Program-made: the position numbers and the translations under genes
NCBI GenBank assembly: GCA_003991915.1
Contig: RQTK01000917.1
Location: 44,003-108,002, forward strand
DNA length: 64,000 nucleotides
DNA from: Elysia chlorotica
Lineage: Eukaryota > Mollusca > Gastropoda > Plakobranchidae
Direction: 5' to 3'
Shown here: one piece after another, positions 1-12,660 of the stretch
Layout of the letters: each line of letters begins with the position of its first letter
Numbering within the stretch: the first letter of the stretch is position 1
Notes under the pieces: generated by a model
Told to the model about the DNA's origin: nothing
What the model saw: the letters and a program-made list of their open reading frames with translations, nothing else
Database searches by the model: none

Positions 1-869
1 GGGGGGGGAGACGTAGAAAAAGAGAATGAGAGGGGCGGACAAATGAGAGAAAAAAAAAAACTAACAATACAGTACATACAGGAAGATAAATATCGACCCC
101 ACGAAGACACCCAGGCACAATAGAGCTGACGACGACGGGAAAATAATAAATTGCGATCGAAAAATACAACACAACACACCGTTAGAACTAGAAGACTATA
201 GTGAAGATTAACGCGTAATTGAGAAAAACACATTTTCCTGTAAGCACCTCTCATTATTTTTATTGCCTGCCACATTTCAGCCAGGGTGACACTATAGGCA
301 CACAATAGCAGCAAAGCCGGTACATATTGTGTACAAGTTTCCATGAGCATCCGATAATGTACAAGTCTATGGAGGCACCATTATAGTTTCTGTCACATTA
401 AGTAGCTGTATATAACTGGCTGGGGTGACATCTCGATCACCTGTCCAGTAGACCGACACGTCTAAGTGGTCTAAGGGTCAAGAGTGGACAGAGCAGAGCT
501 TCTCAGGGCAAGTACTGTCAATGGACAACGCGTTAGATTTACAGGTTTGAGGTCCATGGTTTGAGGCCTTAATTACGTTTCAATGCTATACGGACATGGG
601 GGCATCAGCTGAGATTCGAGCTTTTGGGCTCTTGCTCACTGAGCTATTTCCTACTCGTTGACTTGACAACGCTGGTACAAGAAATGCGTGTCAAATGATG
701 TGACGTACATGTGTACGACACAAGAATAACTAGAGATCGAGATTTAATTTGCTCACATAAGAGCATCTCACGGTTTGATATGTTGTAATCTTGACAGTGA
801 CAACAGATTCTTCTCTCTTCACCGTTAGGTTTTTCAGAATAAGACTTGAGCCTTCCGTTCATCACACAG
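1..869. other. Non-coding, no recognisable gene
   Basis: AT-rich DNA with weak tRNA-like hints near 600-660. Nothing could be assigned; the 73-codon minus-strand frame has no family features. Confidence 0.6.
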
Positions 870-1561
870 TCTAAACGTTAAGTCGTTTTAATACTAATTA
901 CACCAATAAGTTTATTTGTATATAGCTTACCGTTAAAGTGGCTTCAAAAAACTACTGTCATTGTTTTTGTTTTTTTGTTTCTTACGCTATTGCATTTTTT
1001 TTTTAAACTATATGTTTCATATTGCAATAGCAAATGTGATCACTGAATCTAGACAGAATATTAATTAACCGTTAGGTAACCTTCTCGAGGCGTTCATAAA
1101 AAAGGGGAAAGGGAATAGTTATCTAATAAACTGTATTCTTGAATTGTTATTGTCGTATTTAGACTCATTTGATAAAACATCAGTGTTAACAAAGATTATT
1201 ATAAGAGAACATTAGGAATCTTTGGGAAAATTGTTTTTTTTTGGCCGCCCCTTCAAGTCAGATTTGCAAACAAAAGTTAAAGTTGCCTAAACTGGGGATT
1301 TCCCTGGTCCAACTTAAATGGAAAAAATAGATGTCTCGTTGTTCGTTTGTTGATTGTTGTATATTAATTTTTACTTCCCCAAATCAATGATTTTATATAA
1401 AACCTAAGAGTGGTTTTTCGTATATAAAATTGGGAAGAACGGAGACAAAACAATTCTAAATGCATGTTTGGAGGGAACAACACAGCTAGCGTCTCCCATC
1501 AACGCAGGCCTTAGACTCATTGGGTAAGAGACGAGAAATACAGATTGATATCTCAGGGAAT

Positions 1562-1890
1562 CTAGGAGACGTGAAACACAAAATTAATATACAACCTGTA
1601 AAACCTAGGAGACGTGAAACACAAAATTAATATACAACCTGTAAAACCTAGGAGACGTGAAACACAGATATATAACCTGTAAAACCTAGGAGACGTGAAA
1701 CACAAAATTAATATACAACCTGTAAAACCTAGGAGACGTGAAACACAGATATACAACCTGTAAAACCTAGGAGACGTGAAACACAGATATATAACCTGTA
1801 AAACCTAGGAGACGTGAAACACAGTGAGAGTTCATGAGGAGCATAGGAGACGTGAATCACATAGAGATCCCCAAGGGAACAAAGGAGACG
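1562..1890. repeat. 38/43-bp minisatellite (CTAGGAGACGTGAAACACA)
   Basis: CTAGGAGACGTGAAACACA starts at 1562, 1605, 1648, 1686, 1729, 1767 and 1805, so units alternate between 43 and 38 bases, depending on a 5-base difference in the AT-rich spacer. Degenerate copies continue to the LINE junction. Apparent proteins on the minus strand come from the repeat. Confidence 0.93.
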
Positions 1891-2700
1891 TAATAATAAT
1901 TGCATTTATATAGCGCACTTCCATGAACAATCATGCTCAGTGCGCTTAACAATTTCCATTATCACATGTACAAAAGAAGAATAATCATATAATGTTGACA
2001 CAATACAATATTACATTCAAAAGCCACAAGCAATCATTATAGGTATTTACAACTTTCACCGGTTCAATTTCAATCGTCAAAAAGGTAGAACTTAAGCATG
2101 CATTTGAAAATTTCCAAGGAAGGTGCTTCCCTAATGTTTTTGGGAAGGTTGTTCCATACTTTTGGACCGAGATGGTAAAAAGATCGCTGACCTGTTGATT
2201 TATAGTTTCTATGTGGTACAACAAGGATAGTTTTATCAGCTGAAGATCTAAGCTGCCTAGCAGGTACATACATCTTAAGACAGTCAGAGATATATGTAGG
2301 TGCCATCTGATTGAGGCATTTATAGCAAATTATGCACAACTTGTACATTATCCTTTTTCTAACAGGCAGCCAATGTAAATGGTGAAGAATAGGACTAATG
2401 TGTTCACGTTTTTTCATTCTTACAATAAGTCTTGCTGCGCTATTTTGAACTATTTGCAATCGATTAATAGTGTCGTTGGGGAGAGATGCCAGTAAAACGT
2501 TACAATAGTCAAGCTTGGACAAAATCAAAGATGAAACAAGGGTCTTTGTCACATTCTCATTTAAATAGGTTCGTACGCTTGCAATTTTCCTAATTTGAAA
2601 ATATAACTTTTTACATAGGTCAGTAACATATGATGACATTGACATATTTTGATCAAAAAGAACACCTAGATTTTTTTACTCTCTTCTTGCTATTTATCAT
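1890..2700 (-). mobile_element. 3' fragment of a non-LTR retrotransposon (reverse transcriptase C-terminal part)
   Basis: On the minus strand a 191-codon frame (2645 to 2070) has KLDYCNVLLASLPNDTINRL and RLQIVQNSAARLIV, followed by HLHWLPVRKRI, the usual end of a CR1/L2/Jockey-like reverse transcriptase. Just upstream, NLGVLFDQNMSM is readable before a stop. The 3' end lies near 1890, with a TTATATAAATGCAATTATTA-type tail (GCGCTATATAAATGCA and ATT repeats). The element is 5'-truncated and inserted into the duplicated repeat block. Confidence 0.88.
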
Positions 2701-3314
2701 ATGCCCATTGATATTGATAGTTGTTTGAGGCATATTCGCAGCTTTATTTCCAATCAGAAATCAGAGAGAGATCCCCTCTTAAACCTAGGAGACATAGAGA
2801 TTCCCTGGGGAAACCCAGGAGACGTGAATCACAGAGTGTTCTCTCTTTGCAAGAGCCGACAGGGTACCCGGCCATGTCCATGTAGGACTTAGTTAAGTTC
2901 TAACCTCTAGTCGGCCGTGATCAGACACAGTGAGACATTGTCAGGCACTGTCTATGTGAAGATAGATACATTGTACATGGCGATCAGCATAAAAGGCTGC
3001 AGGGATTAGTCGTCTAGTCGGGTCTATCAATCTCAACGTTAAGTTGTTTTAATGCTAATTACAACAATAATACGTTTACTTGTGTATAGCTTTCCGTTGA
3101 AAAGGCCCAAAGTGGCTTCAAATAATTACTGTCAATGTTTTTGTTTCTTACTGTCTGCTAATTTTTTTTTTTTTGTAATGAGGTATTGAGGTATATTTCA
3201 GTTTTTGAAACAAATTATATGTTCCATGCTTACAAAAAATGTAACCACTGTGGATCTAGAAAGAATATAAATTAACCGTTAGGTATCTTTGTCGAAGCGT
3301 TCAAAAATAGAAAT

Positions 3315-3340
3315 GGGGGGGGGGGGGGGGGGGGGGGGGG
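3315..3340 (+). repeat. 26-base G run
   Basis: A pure G homopolymer inside the second copy of the duplicated block, where the first copy has only AAAAAGGGGAAAGGG. Length may be uncertain in the assembly. Confidence 0.9.
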
Positions 3341-3984
3341 AGTGGTTAATGACGTATTTAGACTTCTTTGATAAAACAGCAGTGTTAACAAAAATTATAA
3401 TAAGAGAAAATTAGGAATCTTTGGGAATTTTAATTTTGTGCCGCCCCTTCAAGTCAGTTTTGCAAACCAAAGTTAAAGTTGCGCAAACTAGGAATTCTAT
3501 GGTCCAATTGAAAATGGAAAAAAAAATAATCTCGTTGTTCGTTTGTTGGTTGTTTTATATTAATCAATTTTTACTTCCCCAAATCAATGGCTTTAAATGA
3601 TATCTAAGAGTGGTATTTGGTTATTTCATATATAAAAAAGGGCCAATAAGGGAGACAAAACAAATCTAAATGAATCTTTGTAGGAACAACACAGCTAGCA
3701 TCTCCCATCAACGCAAAGGCCTGCAGATCCAAATCCTCCAGGTGGTAAATCGGACATGATGCTCATGCTTCAGAAATTGTTCCCCACTAATTCTTATCAG
3801 ATCTTTTCTCTTCTTCTTTTCAGACCCTCATAAAAATACATTGGCGCTCCACCCTTTTTACACTAGCTGCGCATTCCTCTTCTCCTCTGTCAGTCATACA
3901 CACGGTACAAACACTCATATTGTTATGAATACAAGCGATTTGAGCAAGATACCACAACTATGCGCAGCATAAATGTTCCCCATG

Positions 3985-4215
3985 GGAACCTTGGAGACGT
4001 GAGACACAGAGAGGTCTCCTGGGGAACCTAGGAGATGTGAAACAGAGAGAAATCTTCAGGGACCTGTTCAGAAATTTCCCTGGGAACCTAGGAGACGTGA
4101 AACACAGATAGATCCCCTAGGGAACCTAGGAGACATGAATCACAGATAGATCCCATAGGGAACCTAGGAGACATGAATCATATATAGATCCACTAGGGAA
4201 CATAGGAGACGTGAA
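3985..4215. repeat. Related minisatellite, second location
   Basis: CCTAGGAGACRTGAA repeats with AGATAGATCCC and TAGGGAA spacers occur about every 40 bases. They are related to the array at 1562-1890 and to two units near 2785-2830, and belong to the second copy of the duplicated block. Confidence 0.85.
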
Positions 4216-4837
4216 TCACAGAGTGTTCTCTCTTTGCAAGAGACACGAGGGTACCCGACCATATCCATCTAGGACTTAGTTAAGTTCTCTAACTTCTAGT
4301 CGGCCGTGACCAGATACGGTCAGACATTGTCAGACAGTGTCTATCTGAAGATGGATACATTGTACCTCGCGACCAGTATAAAAGGCTGCAGGGATTAGTC
4401 GCCCAGTCGGGTCTATTAGCCAGATCATTGTTTCCCCATCATATTGTGTGACACTCGGTGTGTCAATGTAGACTGCTGTGAACTGCTGTGCACTGCGCAG
4501 TGTCTGGTGAAACCATAGCCATGCACCGCCAGTTTGTTCAGCGAAGCGTGTAGTCTGGCTGCAGCGAGGACATGGTTGATTAAACCCAACTGCAGCGCGG
4601 GCTTTGTCACAGTGATGGCTCCTCAAGCAGATCTAGTATTTGAAAGATGGACATTCGTTAGTGAAATAGCTACTACTTACTATGCTTTTAAGAATCAGCA
4701 AGGTAGTACGATTATTTTACAGTGCAAAGGCCAGTCCAAATAACGCCGTACAGAAAAGACGTAATCTTTGCACAGGTTTACGTCACCTTGATTAGACTTC
4801 TGAACATTTCTTTACAGTGAACTTGAATTACCTGATG

Positions 4838-4905
4838 AGATTCGAACCGTAGACCTTCGGCACATCAGTTAAGAGCACTTACTAATTGAGCGATCCGCGT
4901 TTTGG
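4838..4905 (-). mobile_element. tRNA-like SINE head fragment
   Basis: On the minus strand GCGGATCGCTCAATTAGTAA and GGTTCGAATCTCATC are spaced like tRNA boxes A and B. I do not call a functional tRNA because acceptor-stem pairing is not evident. Confidence 0.45.
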
Positions 4906-4958
4906 GCGTTTTATACGAACTAAACCATCTGTCGTCATAAAAACAGCAACAACAATAA

Positions 4959-4959
<1 letters not shown>

Positions 4960-5027
<68 letters not shown>

Positions 5028-5028
5028 A
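4960..5028 (+). repeat. (CAA)n microsatellite
   Basis: Perfect CAA repeat of about 68 bases; poly-Cys minus-strand frame is spurious. Confidence 0.95.
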
Positions 5029-5079
5029 ATAAAAGCACAAGTTTGTTTTTTTTTGTTCTAGTTTTTTTCATATTGCTAG

Positions 5080-5650
5080 GCTAGGACATTTGGTCCAAAC
5101 GAGTATGTTGTAAGTGATTCCTTGGTCTCACTCACTCAGCATTTCTCTGATGAGGCGCATCGTCCGTCATCTCCTGGCATGGATTATTTGCTTGGGTACC
5201 TCTTGCAGAGTGCCAGCTACATCAGCATAATAGATTCACAGTTAATCAATGGTACTATCCATCTAGATTAACGTTAACTGCGTGTTTGGGGGGGGGGGGA
5301 AACAACAACAACAACAACAAAATAAAAGCAAAAACAAACAAAAAACAAAAAACACGACACATGCGCGTTGTTGCTGGGTTTTTTTTCTGTTTGTTTTTTT
5401 ATTTTTTGTCTAGTTTTTGTGTTTTGTTTTATCTTTTCATATTGCTAGGCTAGGACTTTTGGTCCAAACGAGTATGTTTTAGGTGATTTCTTGGTCTCAG
5501 TCACTCAGCCATACTTTGGTGAGGCGCATCGTCCGTCATCTCCTGGCATGGAACAGGATTATTTGCTTGGGTACCTCTTGCAGAGTGCCAGCTACATCAG
5601 CACAATAGATACACAGTTAATCAATGGGTACTATCCATCTAGATTAACGC
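5080..5650 (+). repeat. Two copies of a roughly 200-bp segment, 360 bp apart
   Basis: CATATTGCTAGGCTAGGAC through GGTCCAAACGAGTATG, CGTCCGTCATCTCCTGGCAT and ACTATCCATCTAGATTAACG occurs at about 5080-5273 and again at 5438-5648. Both are preceded by CAA- or T-rich simple sequence. Confidence 0.88.
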
Positions 5651-6490
5651 TCACTTTGTGTGTGTATGGGAAAAGGGGAGGGGGGGTCAAAGACACGTTT
5701 GGTTTTCCTGATTGTTTTTGTCTGTTGTTCTTTTGTTGTTGTTATCGTTTTCGATGTGTATGCGTGCATCTCTCTCTTACCATGTCACAGTGTTAAATGA
5801 TTTTTGAAAGACAAGGTTAGTTCTTCAATCTACAAATTGACGGTAAAATAATTAATCTCATTGTCATAAATGTCTTACTTTAGAATTATATTCGAATTAA
5901 ACTATTCTTGAAGTTAAAATAACAGGAATCATAACACTGAATTAAACATGTATTTTCTTTATAATTTTTTTTAAAGGCTTGTATAAGACGATACCGGTAC
6001 CTATAATCATTGAAAAGGTCACTTCCAAACACGACATTGTCAGTTTTTAACTTTCTGGACAACGAAATGAACTTGTGAGTTGAATCCCTTAGAGGTCGCC
6101 ACATTAGTGTATAAAACCGTGAGTTGTGAATGTGGAGTCTTCATTAATCAAGTATTGCGTTACAGTCCTTGTGGTCCACACGGCCATAGCGACTGACATA
6201 ATGATACCCATAAGACATAGTGTTTTCTGGTCACTCACTGGCTTTGTAAGTCGAGCATATAGTAATGATTGGACGACTGTGCATACAAACAAATACGACA
6301 TGCCCACCGTCTTTGTGTCCGCTGTGGAAGCCGGTAACGCAGAGTCTTGTTGGGGCCGGTATAAAGTCGACTCACTAACAAACCAGTATAAAAAAAACAG
6401 CACACGAATACTTTGATCTTAAAGATGGCGGGTGGGGAATACATGAATATCTGACATGGAGTGGTCAACATTTGGCCGACGTTAGAAGCT

Positions 6491-6980
6491 CTCTCTCTCC
6501 AAGTCTCACGTGTTTTACCTCCGCTAACAGGATGCGCGTACACTTACGGTGACGGGTTTCAAGACTAAAGCCTGACAATTTGTACGTGGTGTCACACACG
6601 GATAGAATGGGCATACACTGTACCAGAATTGTTGTCGCAGCCCATTGTACTGACACCGACCTGACCAGAATACGGGACCTCTTGATTAGGAGCTAGGCTC
6701 TCTTTTAACTGAGCAGCCTAACTCTCTCTCTCTCTCTCTCTAAGTCTGACGTGTCTTGCCTCCGCTTACAGAATGCGCGGGAACTTTACGGTGACGAGTT
6801 TCGAGATTAAAGTCAGACAATTTGTACGTGGTGCCACATACGGATAGAATGGGGATAAACTGTACCAGAATTTTTGTCGCAACCCATTGTACAAACACCG
6901 ACCCAACCAGGTGGGATCGGAGACAGAATACGGGACCTCCTGATTAGGAGCTACGCTCTCTTCTAACTGAGCAACCTACC
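6491..6980 (-). mobile_element. Two tandem SINE copies, reverse orientation
   Basis: Two related copies (about 6491-6715 and 6735-6980) are separated by a CT run. Each reads, on the minus strand, from a tRNA-like head (GCTCAGTTAGAAGAGAGCG...GGTCCCGTATTC) through GGTCGGTGT and ending in GTCAGACTTT/AAACTCGTCAC. They resemble each other more than the other SINEs and probably arose by local duplication. Confidence 0.75.
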
Positions 6981-7759
6981 CCTCTACCCCCGTCCCACCC
7001 GAGTGATGAAGTAAAGGAACTGTGTGTGTTTTAAATTTGCAATTATCTGGGCTCATACTAAAGAGAAGAAAAATTTCTACACAACGCTCGTCCTAACCAG
7101 GCTGCTTACCACTCATACAATCCCCAAGTGACAAATGTCTTCATCATTAGATTTTTCTCTCTAATAACAACATTTTTTTAAAAGCCACATTCACATTGAA
7201 GACAGAAACTAGCGAGAGCATTCATAATCTCCCATAATTGCCACGGTTTTCATCTCTTGAATTTCTTTGAAAGGCTCTGTCCAACGCAAACTTCCTCTAC
7301 ATTTTCACTTTTCCCCAAAAATCTAAAGGTTGGTTTACCCCGCAAGTCCTCACACTGTAGGTAAAGAGCCAAGATGTATGACAAACGATGCCTAATGCGT
7401 CGCGCCAAACCCGGCCACACAAAACTTTCTCCCACTAATTGCGCTCAAGGTGTGGTCGCAAGCTGCCCAGAGACGCTTTGTGTCAGCCCACATCACTTTT
7501 ACCTGGCGCGTATGTTTTTAATGAAATCATACGGCGCGCTGAGGCTAGATCTATACAAAGTCTGGCTACACCAGACAAGGGGCGGACCGACGGCATTCTC
7601 CTGGCGCCCGCCCTCCAATGGCGGCCATCGGAATGTCTTCTGTACATTCTAGACATATATATATATATATATATAATATATATATATATAATTTACAGAG
7701 TTATATATAAATTATTCTATTGTGTGGTCTGAGCCTTTTAAAGAAAGGTATACCGAACT

Positions 7760-8045
7760 ATGCGATCCGTTAAGCGTTGGTTTCAAAGGTTGGAAGAGGG
7801 GCGAACTGACACCAATGGTAGATCGTTAATCTTTCTACCGGGATGTCCCTGGTTTGGAACCCCACGATTGGTCATTACTGTTTTAGGTCGGTTTCAGTAG
7901 GCCTATAATGTGAGAGGCTGAAACAAAAGTCATTGTACCTCCGCACTGTCTCTGGCAGTGTGTGACAGCGCGTACAGTTGTCAGATGTTAGTATTGGGAC
8001 CTGTCAGCACTATAGCCTATAAATTGCTGACTTTGGACCCCATAT
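7760..8045 (+). mobile_element. Degenerate SINE
   Basis: GGTCGGTTTCAGT, GAGAGGCTGAAACAAAAGTC and GTTGTCAGATGTTAGTATTG occur in the order of the SINE body at 41716. The tRNA head is poorly preserved. Confidence 0.65.
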
Positions 8046-8164
8046 GGCCCAAACAAACAAAAAATTCAAACTCAAAACCCACGGGTCGGATCGATTTCTA
8101 GCTGGGACAAAAGTCAATTTTATCCCTGCTATCTGTGCTTACCTTAGTTTTTACCTCTTGATTC

Positions 8165-8560
8165 CCTGTGGAACATAGGGCCGTAGCCAATTCCCTCAAC
8201 CGTACTCGGTTCTGGCTAGTCCTCTTCAGTTCGGCCCATGTACTACCAATGTACCAGCGGCTTTTATCTCAGCATCTGCTTCGCCGCCAAGTATGCGTCG
8301 GACGTCCAACCTTGCGTTTACCTTGGGGGTATGACTTCAGAGCTTGTCTTGTGATGTTGGATACAGGCTTTCGAAGTGTGACCACCTAACGTTGAGAATG
8401 TTTTTGAGGCATCTGTTGGCGAATGATTACAGTTTATGGCTGTTGGTCTTGGTAACGCGCCATGTTTTTGAGCCATAGAGTAAAGCCGACTTCACTTTGG
8501 TATTGAAGATTCGCATCTTCGCTATATGTGTGGTAGCGCGTTAAACTATAAGACTTAAAT
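8165..8560 (-). mobile_element. Decayed non-LTR retrotransposon, RT C-terminal tail
   Basis: Read on the minus strand in pieces: IFNTKVKSALLYGSKTWR, then NRCLKNILNVRW, then TRQALKSYPQGKRKVGRP and THTWRR, then TWAELKRTSQNRVRLRELA. These are the standard blocks of an RT-endonuclease C-terminal end, but stops and a frameshift interrupt them. No coding capacity remains. Confidence 0.82.
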
Positions 8561-9038
8561 CTTGGAGCACATTGCCGTATATTTATCCTCCTTGAGAAAC
8601 TATGAGATTCTAAGCTAGAAAACAACTTCTCGGCGTGCAGAATGTAAGAAATGTATTTTTTTCTTTTCTTCATTTATCTGGATCATATAAAAACATTTTT
8701 TTCGTCTCATTTTAACCGCAACTTGAGTTGGTTAACCTGCTGCTCCTTAACCATGCACAAGGATGCTTGGGGAATATGGATTTTGTTTTGATTTTAGTGG
8801 GTAGAGTAGTGGTCTAGTGACATGAACCTTGTTCTGTTTACATGGTAAGGTGATTAGGTGTCGACGCATCCACCAGTTTAGCGTTTTCGTTCATTTTTGT
8901 TTTTACTATATATATATATGTATATATATACTTCTAACCTTGGTGAGAACAAACATTAAATTGTGATTGACTTAGGCAGCGTAAAAATATTATTATGATC
9001 ATATTGTAACCCAACATTCAAGGGAGGTAGAACGAGAG

Positions 9039-9041
<3 letters not shown>

Positions 9042-9126
<85 letters not shown>
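9042..9126 (+). repeat. (GA)n microsatellite
   Basis: About 85 bases of pure GA. Confidence 0.95.
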
Positions 9127-9128
<2 letters not shown>

Positions 9129-11285
9129 AAAAATAAAAGTTATGATTTGAACATAGATTCAAAACACATCTTTACTTTCTTGAGCTCTGTTTTGTTTGTA
9201 AATAATCTATATTTATTTCTCTCAAATAAGTAAGTAAATATCAAAGCGATGCACAATAATATTGGCGTCTTTCAAATTAATGATAAATTTTGTTTTTCAA
9301 ATACTACATCGGCCTACAATTGGTGGATTAAATGAAATAATGCTTTTTATTCACGCCCGTTCTAAATATTAGCGGAAATATTAGCTTAGCTGCAGTTGTC
9401 TTTCTCTTTAGTTCAACTCCTTTCTTTCAGTTTGAGAAATATAATACCCCGAATAAAGTTTTACTACCGACGACTTATTTCCCCTTCCTCGATTCCGCCT
9501 CTCAATATCTGTTAATCTGGTCATTAATCAGTGTTGTTCATCGCTCGAGTGAGTCTATGCGCATGTGCACCGAGAGGAAGAGAAACTATTAATAGAGCAA
9601 CATAATCTGGAGAAAGAGAGTACATTCCCCTTGCTCACACAGGACAGTATGCGTTCACACACACGGCCGAAAATCATATTATAAGCATTAAATGCACCAA
9701 TCTCACATTTCCTATAGATGTCGTATAGATTCGCGGCGCTGGGTCCCTCTCGTGTAAACCTATACGTTTCATATTTATACAATTTGATCCATGTATTTCC
9801 ACCTCTTGAATGGTGTACACCATGCAAACCCGATGCCCGATCATTAGAAGGTGATCTGTAAAGATTAAGGTCTGGCGTGCCGCAAAACAACCCGAGATTG
9901 GAGCCATAAGCGATTTCCTTTTGTGGCCACAGCAGGGTAGAGTGAACGAGATACCTTCGCGGTGTCCGGGTTTGAGTACTATATCTATATATGGCTGCTT
10001 AGGTTTCATTTAGAACACTAATAACACTGAGGGGTGGGCACTGCTTTATTCGTCGAAACTAAGACCCGGTTCTTTTTTGTTTGTTTTGTACTGCTACTTC
10101 AGAATTTACAATCTATTGTACATTACTGTAGACTACTGGCAAAGATGTATCCGGGAGAAAAACATTATCTTTGAATATGAAGTTGTCAAGTTATCCATAT
10201 CTACCTATGGATCGTTTACAACATTAAGATATTAATTGGTGGTCCTTTCTATTAGTTTCGGATGTCCTCCTTCCAACGTGATTTCTTTCTGGAAATGCAG
10301 GTTTCACCAAGCCAAGATTAGGACCCCACAATTTGATCCAGGCTTAATTTGAAACCGGATCCCAATAGCTTTTAAGGAAGAGTTTAACATTTCTTTGGTT
10401 TCTCGAAAATTTCGGTACGGAAACAGAGGCACCAAACGATATTGAAACCGCAAACCTCCTGCACTTTATCCAGGGGAATAACTAATTGAGCGTATAGTGC
10501 TTTCGGATGCCAGTGCTTACCCCAACCCGCCACATTATTCTATAATCACACCAACCAGCAAAGAACAAGGTTGTGTGATTGGAGATCGAAGTCGGTACAC
10601 CCTCGAGCTCGCTTGTTGCGTCAACCTTCGATCATACACCTAATAGACAAAATATTGTGCGGATTCACATGCAATTTTTACACCTAAAATTTCACCCACG
10701 CGATAGCCCATAATTATGTTAAGGCAATCACATGTGCAGTGGTCTACTACCTTCAGTAAGGACAAAAGTAGGCTACAATTATTGTATTTAGTTGGAATAA
10801 GTTTTATGGCCAGATCATGCCAACATAAAACTTTTTTAAACTAAACACAATAATTGTATTTTAATGAATCAAATGGTCCCCACTGGTCCGGTGTGGTTTA
10901 GTTATCCCTCTCTGTCGAGGCAAAAAGCAACGTTTCGGGTTAAGTCATCAATGTAAAAGAAAAAACAACAACACAGGAGTGTATGATAAGAGTCTTAAAT
11001 TTAATAGGTCGTACATAACTAGAACAAACAAACAAATAAAAATAATATGGTCAATGTGGTATTTTAATACAGACATTCATTGAGTTGATATTCGTTTAAT
11101 ACAAAAGAAACTGTTACTTTGGTCAGTTTTAAGAAGCGACCGGCACCAGAGTCTGGGTTGAAACTAAAACAGAACCTAGTCAGTCTTCTCGTGGATCTAT
11201 GATTCAGGTTGAAACTTTGCAGTCATGCTTCTTTAGTCAAAATGTCAACAACAACAACAACAAAAGGTTTGGGGAATGGATAGAT

Positions 11286-11287
<2 letters not shown>

Positions 11288-11348
<61 letters not shown>

Positions 11349-11415
11349 GTGAGGAGGGACAGAGACAGATAGACAGAGAGATAAAGAGAGACAGAGACAG
11401 ACAGACAGACAGACA
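11288..11415 (+). repeat. GA/GACA microsatellite
   Basis: GA run passing into GACA repeats immediately before a reverse SINE. Confidence 0.92.
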
Positions 11416-11477
11416 AAGAGAGAGGGTCAGACGGAGAGAGACAGGCGAAAGAGAGGTCAAGGGGAGGAGTTGACTTG

Positions 11478-11703
11478 GGTTGATTTGGTTTAACGTCCAA
11501 CATCAACACTATATAGGCTATATTATGGACGGCCCCCAAGACTGACGCCTGACAATTTTATGTGCTGCCACATACGAGAAAGGGCGGGGATACAATGACT
11601 CCCGTCTCATCCGATCACATAACTGACACCGACCCAACCAGTAGGGAGTAAAATCGCCAGGGCTCGAACCACGAACCTATTGGATAAGGACAGGAAACCA
11701 GCC
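11478..11703 (-). mobile_element. tRNA-derived SINE, reverse orientation
   Basis: The reverse complement shows the body and the GATGTTGGACGTTAAACC tail at the low-coordinate end; the degenerate head with box B GGTTCGAGCCCTGG-like sequence ends near 11690. Confidence 0.8.
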
Positions 11704-11779
11704 ATGGGAGATAACAAATAAAAAGCTGGATTTTGCAGATTTATAAACTTTTAGTGCCCCTTACATGGAAAGGGAAATA

Positions 11780-12290
11780 ACTCATTCATTCATGGCCCGT
11801 CCGTTTCCACTCCTGCTTTTCTCCAATTTTCTCTTTTTGTTTTCCCTTTCCACTCTGTAATGATATCCTCCCATATCCTTCTCTGTCTTCCTCACTTCCT
11901 CTTTCCTTGAACATTTCCTTGTATATAGTTATATGTACTTGTTTTGGCAAGTTTGTGGACCCTGTAACATGTCTATACCATTTTAAGTTTCGTCTCTTTA
12001 CTGTAGTCAAAAGATTTCCATGCTGCCTTACAGCGTGTTTGTAAAATGTCGCACTTCAGCATTTGAAATGTGGTCTTTGTGTGAAATGACAGTGAGTCTG
12101 CGGAACATCTCATCTCGGTTGCCTCAATGTTTTTCTCTAACTCTGCTGTTGTCAATGTCCACGGCTCACTACTTGATGCGGCTGCTGATCTCAAGCCTCT
12201 GGACACTCACTTTGATGTCCGCTTCGATACTAGTGGTTTTATAGATCATCAAATTGATTTTCTGGGTACTGATTTATATACCATAGACCT
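11780..12290 (-). mobile_element. Decayed non-LTR retrotransposon fragment
   Basis: Minus-strand pieces in different frames include IEADIKVSVQRLE, SEPWTLTTAELEKNIEATEM, and TTVKRRNLKWYRHVTGSTNL, which match the order of conserved RT C-terminal blocks (ESWTL...EKRIQAFE...VKRRKLKWYGHV). Frame changes between blocks show it is dead. Confidence 0.82.
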
Positions 12291-12447
12291 CTGAGGCTGA
12301 AAAATACTTGTACATGTTTTGGCAGTCCATCATTTCCTATGATGACTTCAATGTGTTTTTCTACTGGGGATGGGTTCATGTGTAACTATGCAGTCCTGTT
12401 TTATATAGCCAAAGACGTCCACGGTACGGGGTAGTTTACTGGCAAGA

Positions 12448-12449
<2 letters not shown>

Positions 12450-12525
<76 letters not shown>

Positions 12526-12660
12526 TCCTCTCTCTCTCTTCTTTTTCTTATTCTTCTTCTTCTTCTTCTTCTTCTTCTTCTTCTTCTTCTTCTTCTTCTT
12601 CTTCTTCTTCTTCTTCTTCTTCTTCTTCTTCTTCTTCTTCTTCTTCTTCTCTTCTTCTCT
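12450..12660 (+). repeat. (TC)n followed by (TTC)n
   Basis: Compound pyrimidine microsatellite: TC to about 12538, then TTC to 12660. Confidence 0.95.

Larger units (their letters stand above)
870..4420. repeat. Head-to-tail duplicated unit with TATA-like motif
   Basis: Segment 872-1508 recurs at 3031-3720 with substitutions and small indels. Segment 2800-3018 recurs at 4205-4420 and includes CATAAAAGG (2988) or TATAAAAGG (4377), followed by CTGCAGGGATTAGTCG. Between them, both copies hold GGAGACGTGAAACACA repeats. The order is A-B-C then A'-B'-C'. The first copy is interrupted by a LINE fragment. This could be tandem LTR-like or satellite-like DNA; no internal retroelement genes are visible between copies. 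Confidence 0.75.
8561..11477. other. Non-coding intergenic DNA
   Basis: Holds the GA array at 9042 and two overlapping 111-codon minus-strand frames (9555-10009) without recognisable domains. A weak tRNA-like segment lies near 10440-10500 on the minus strand. Confidence 0.6.

Noticed and set aside
2701..2892. 63-codon plus-strand frame
   Set aside because: Consists of repeat unit and duplicated block sequence.
4838..4905. Functional tRNA gene on the minus strand
   Set aside because: Box A and B are present, but stem pairing is not evident and similar heads recur as SINEs.
5491..5796. 101-codon plus-strand frame
   Set aside because: Lies mostly in the second copy of a duplicated non-coding segment.
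9555..10009. Two overlapping 111-codon minus-strand frames
   Set aside because: No domain, no splice structure and no composition shift; overlapping frames of equal length suggest chance.
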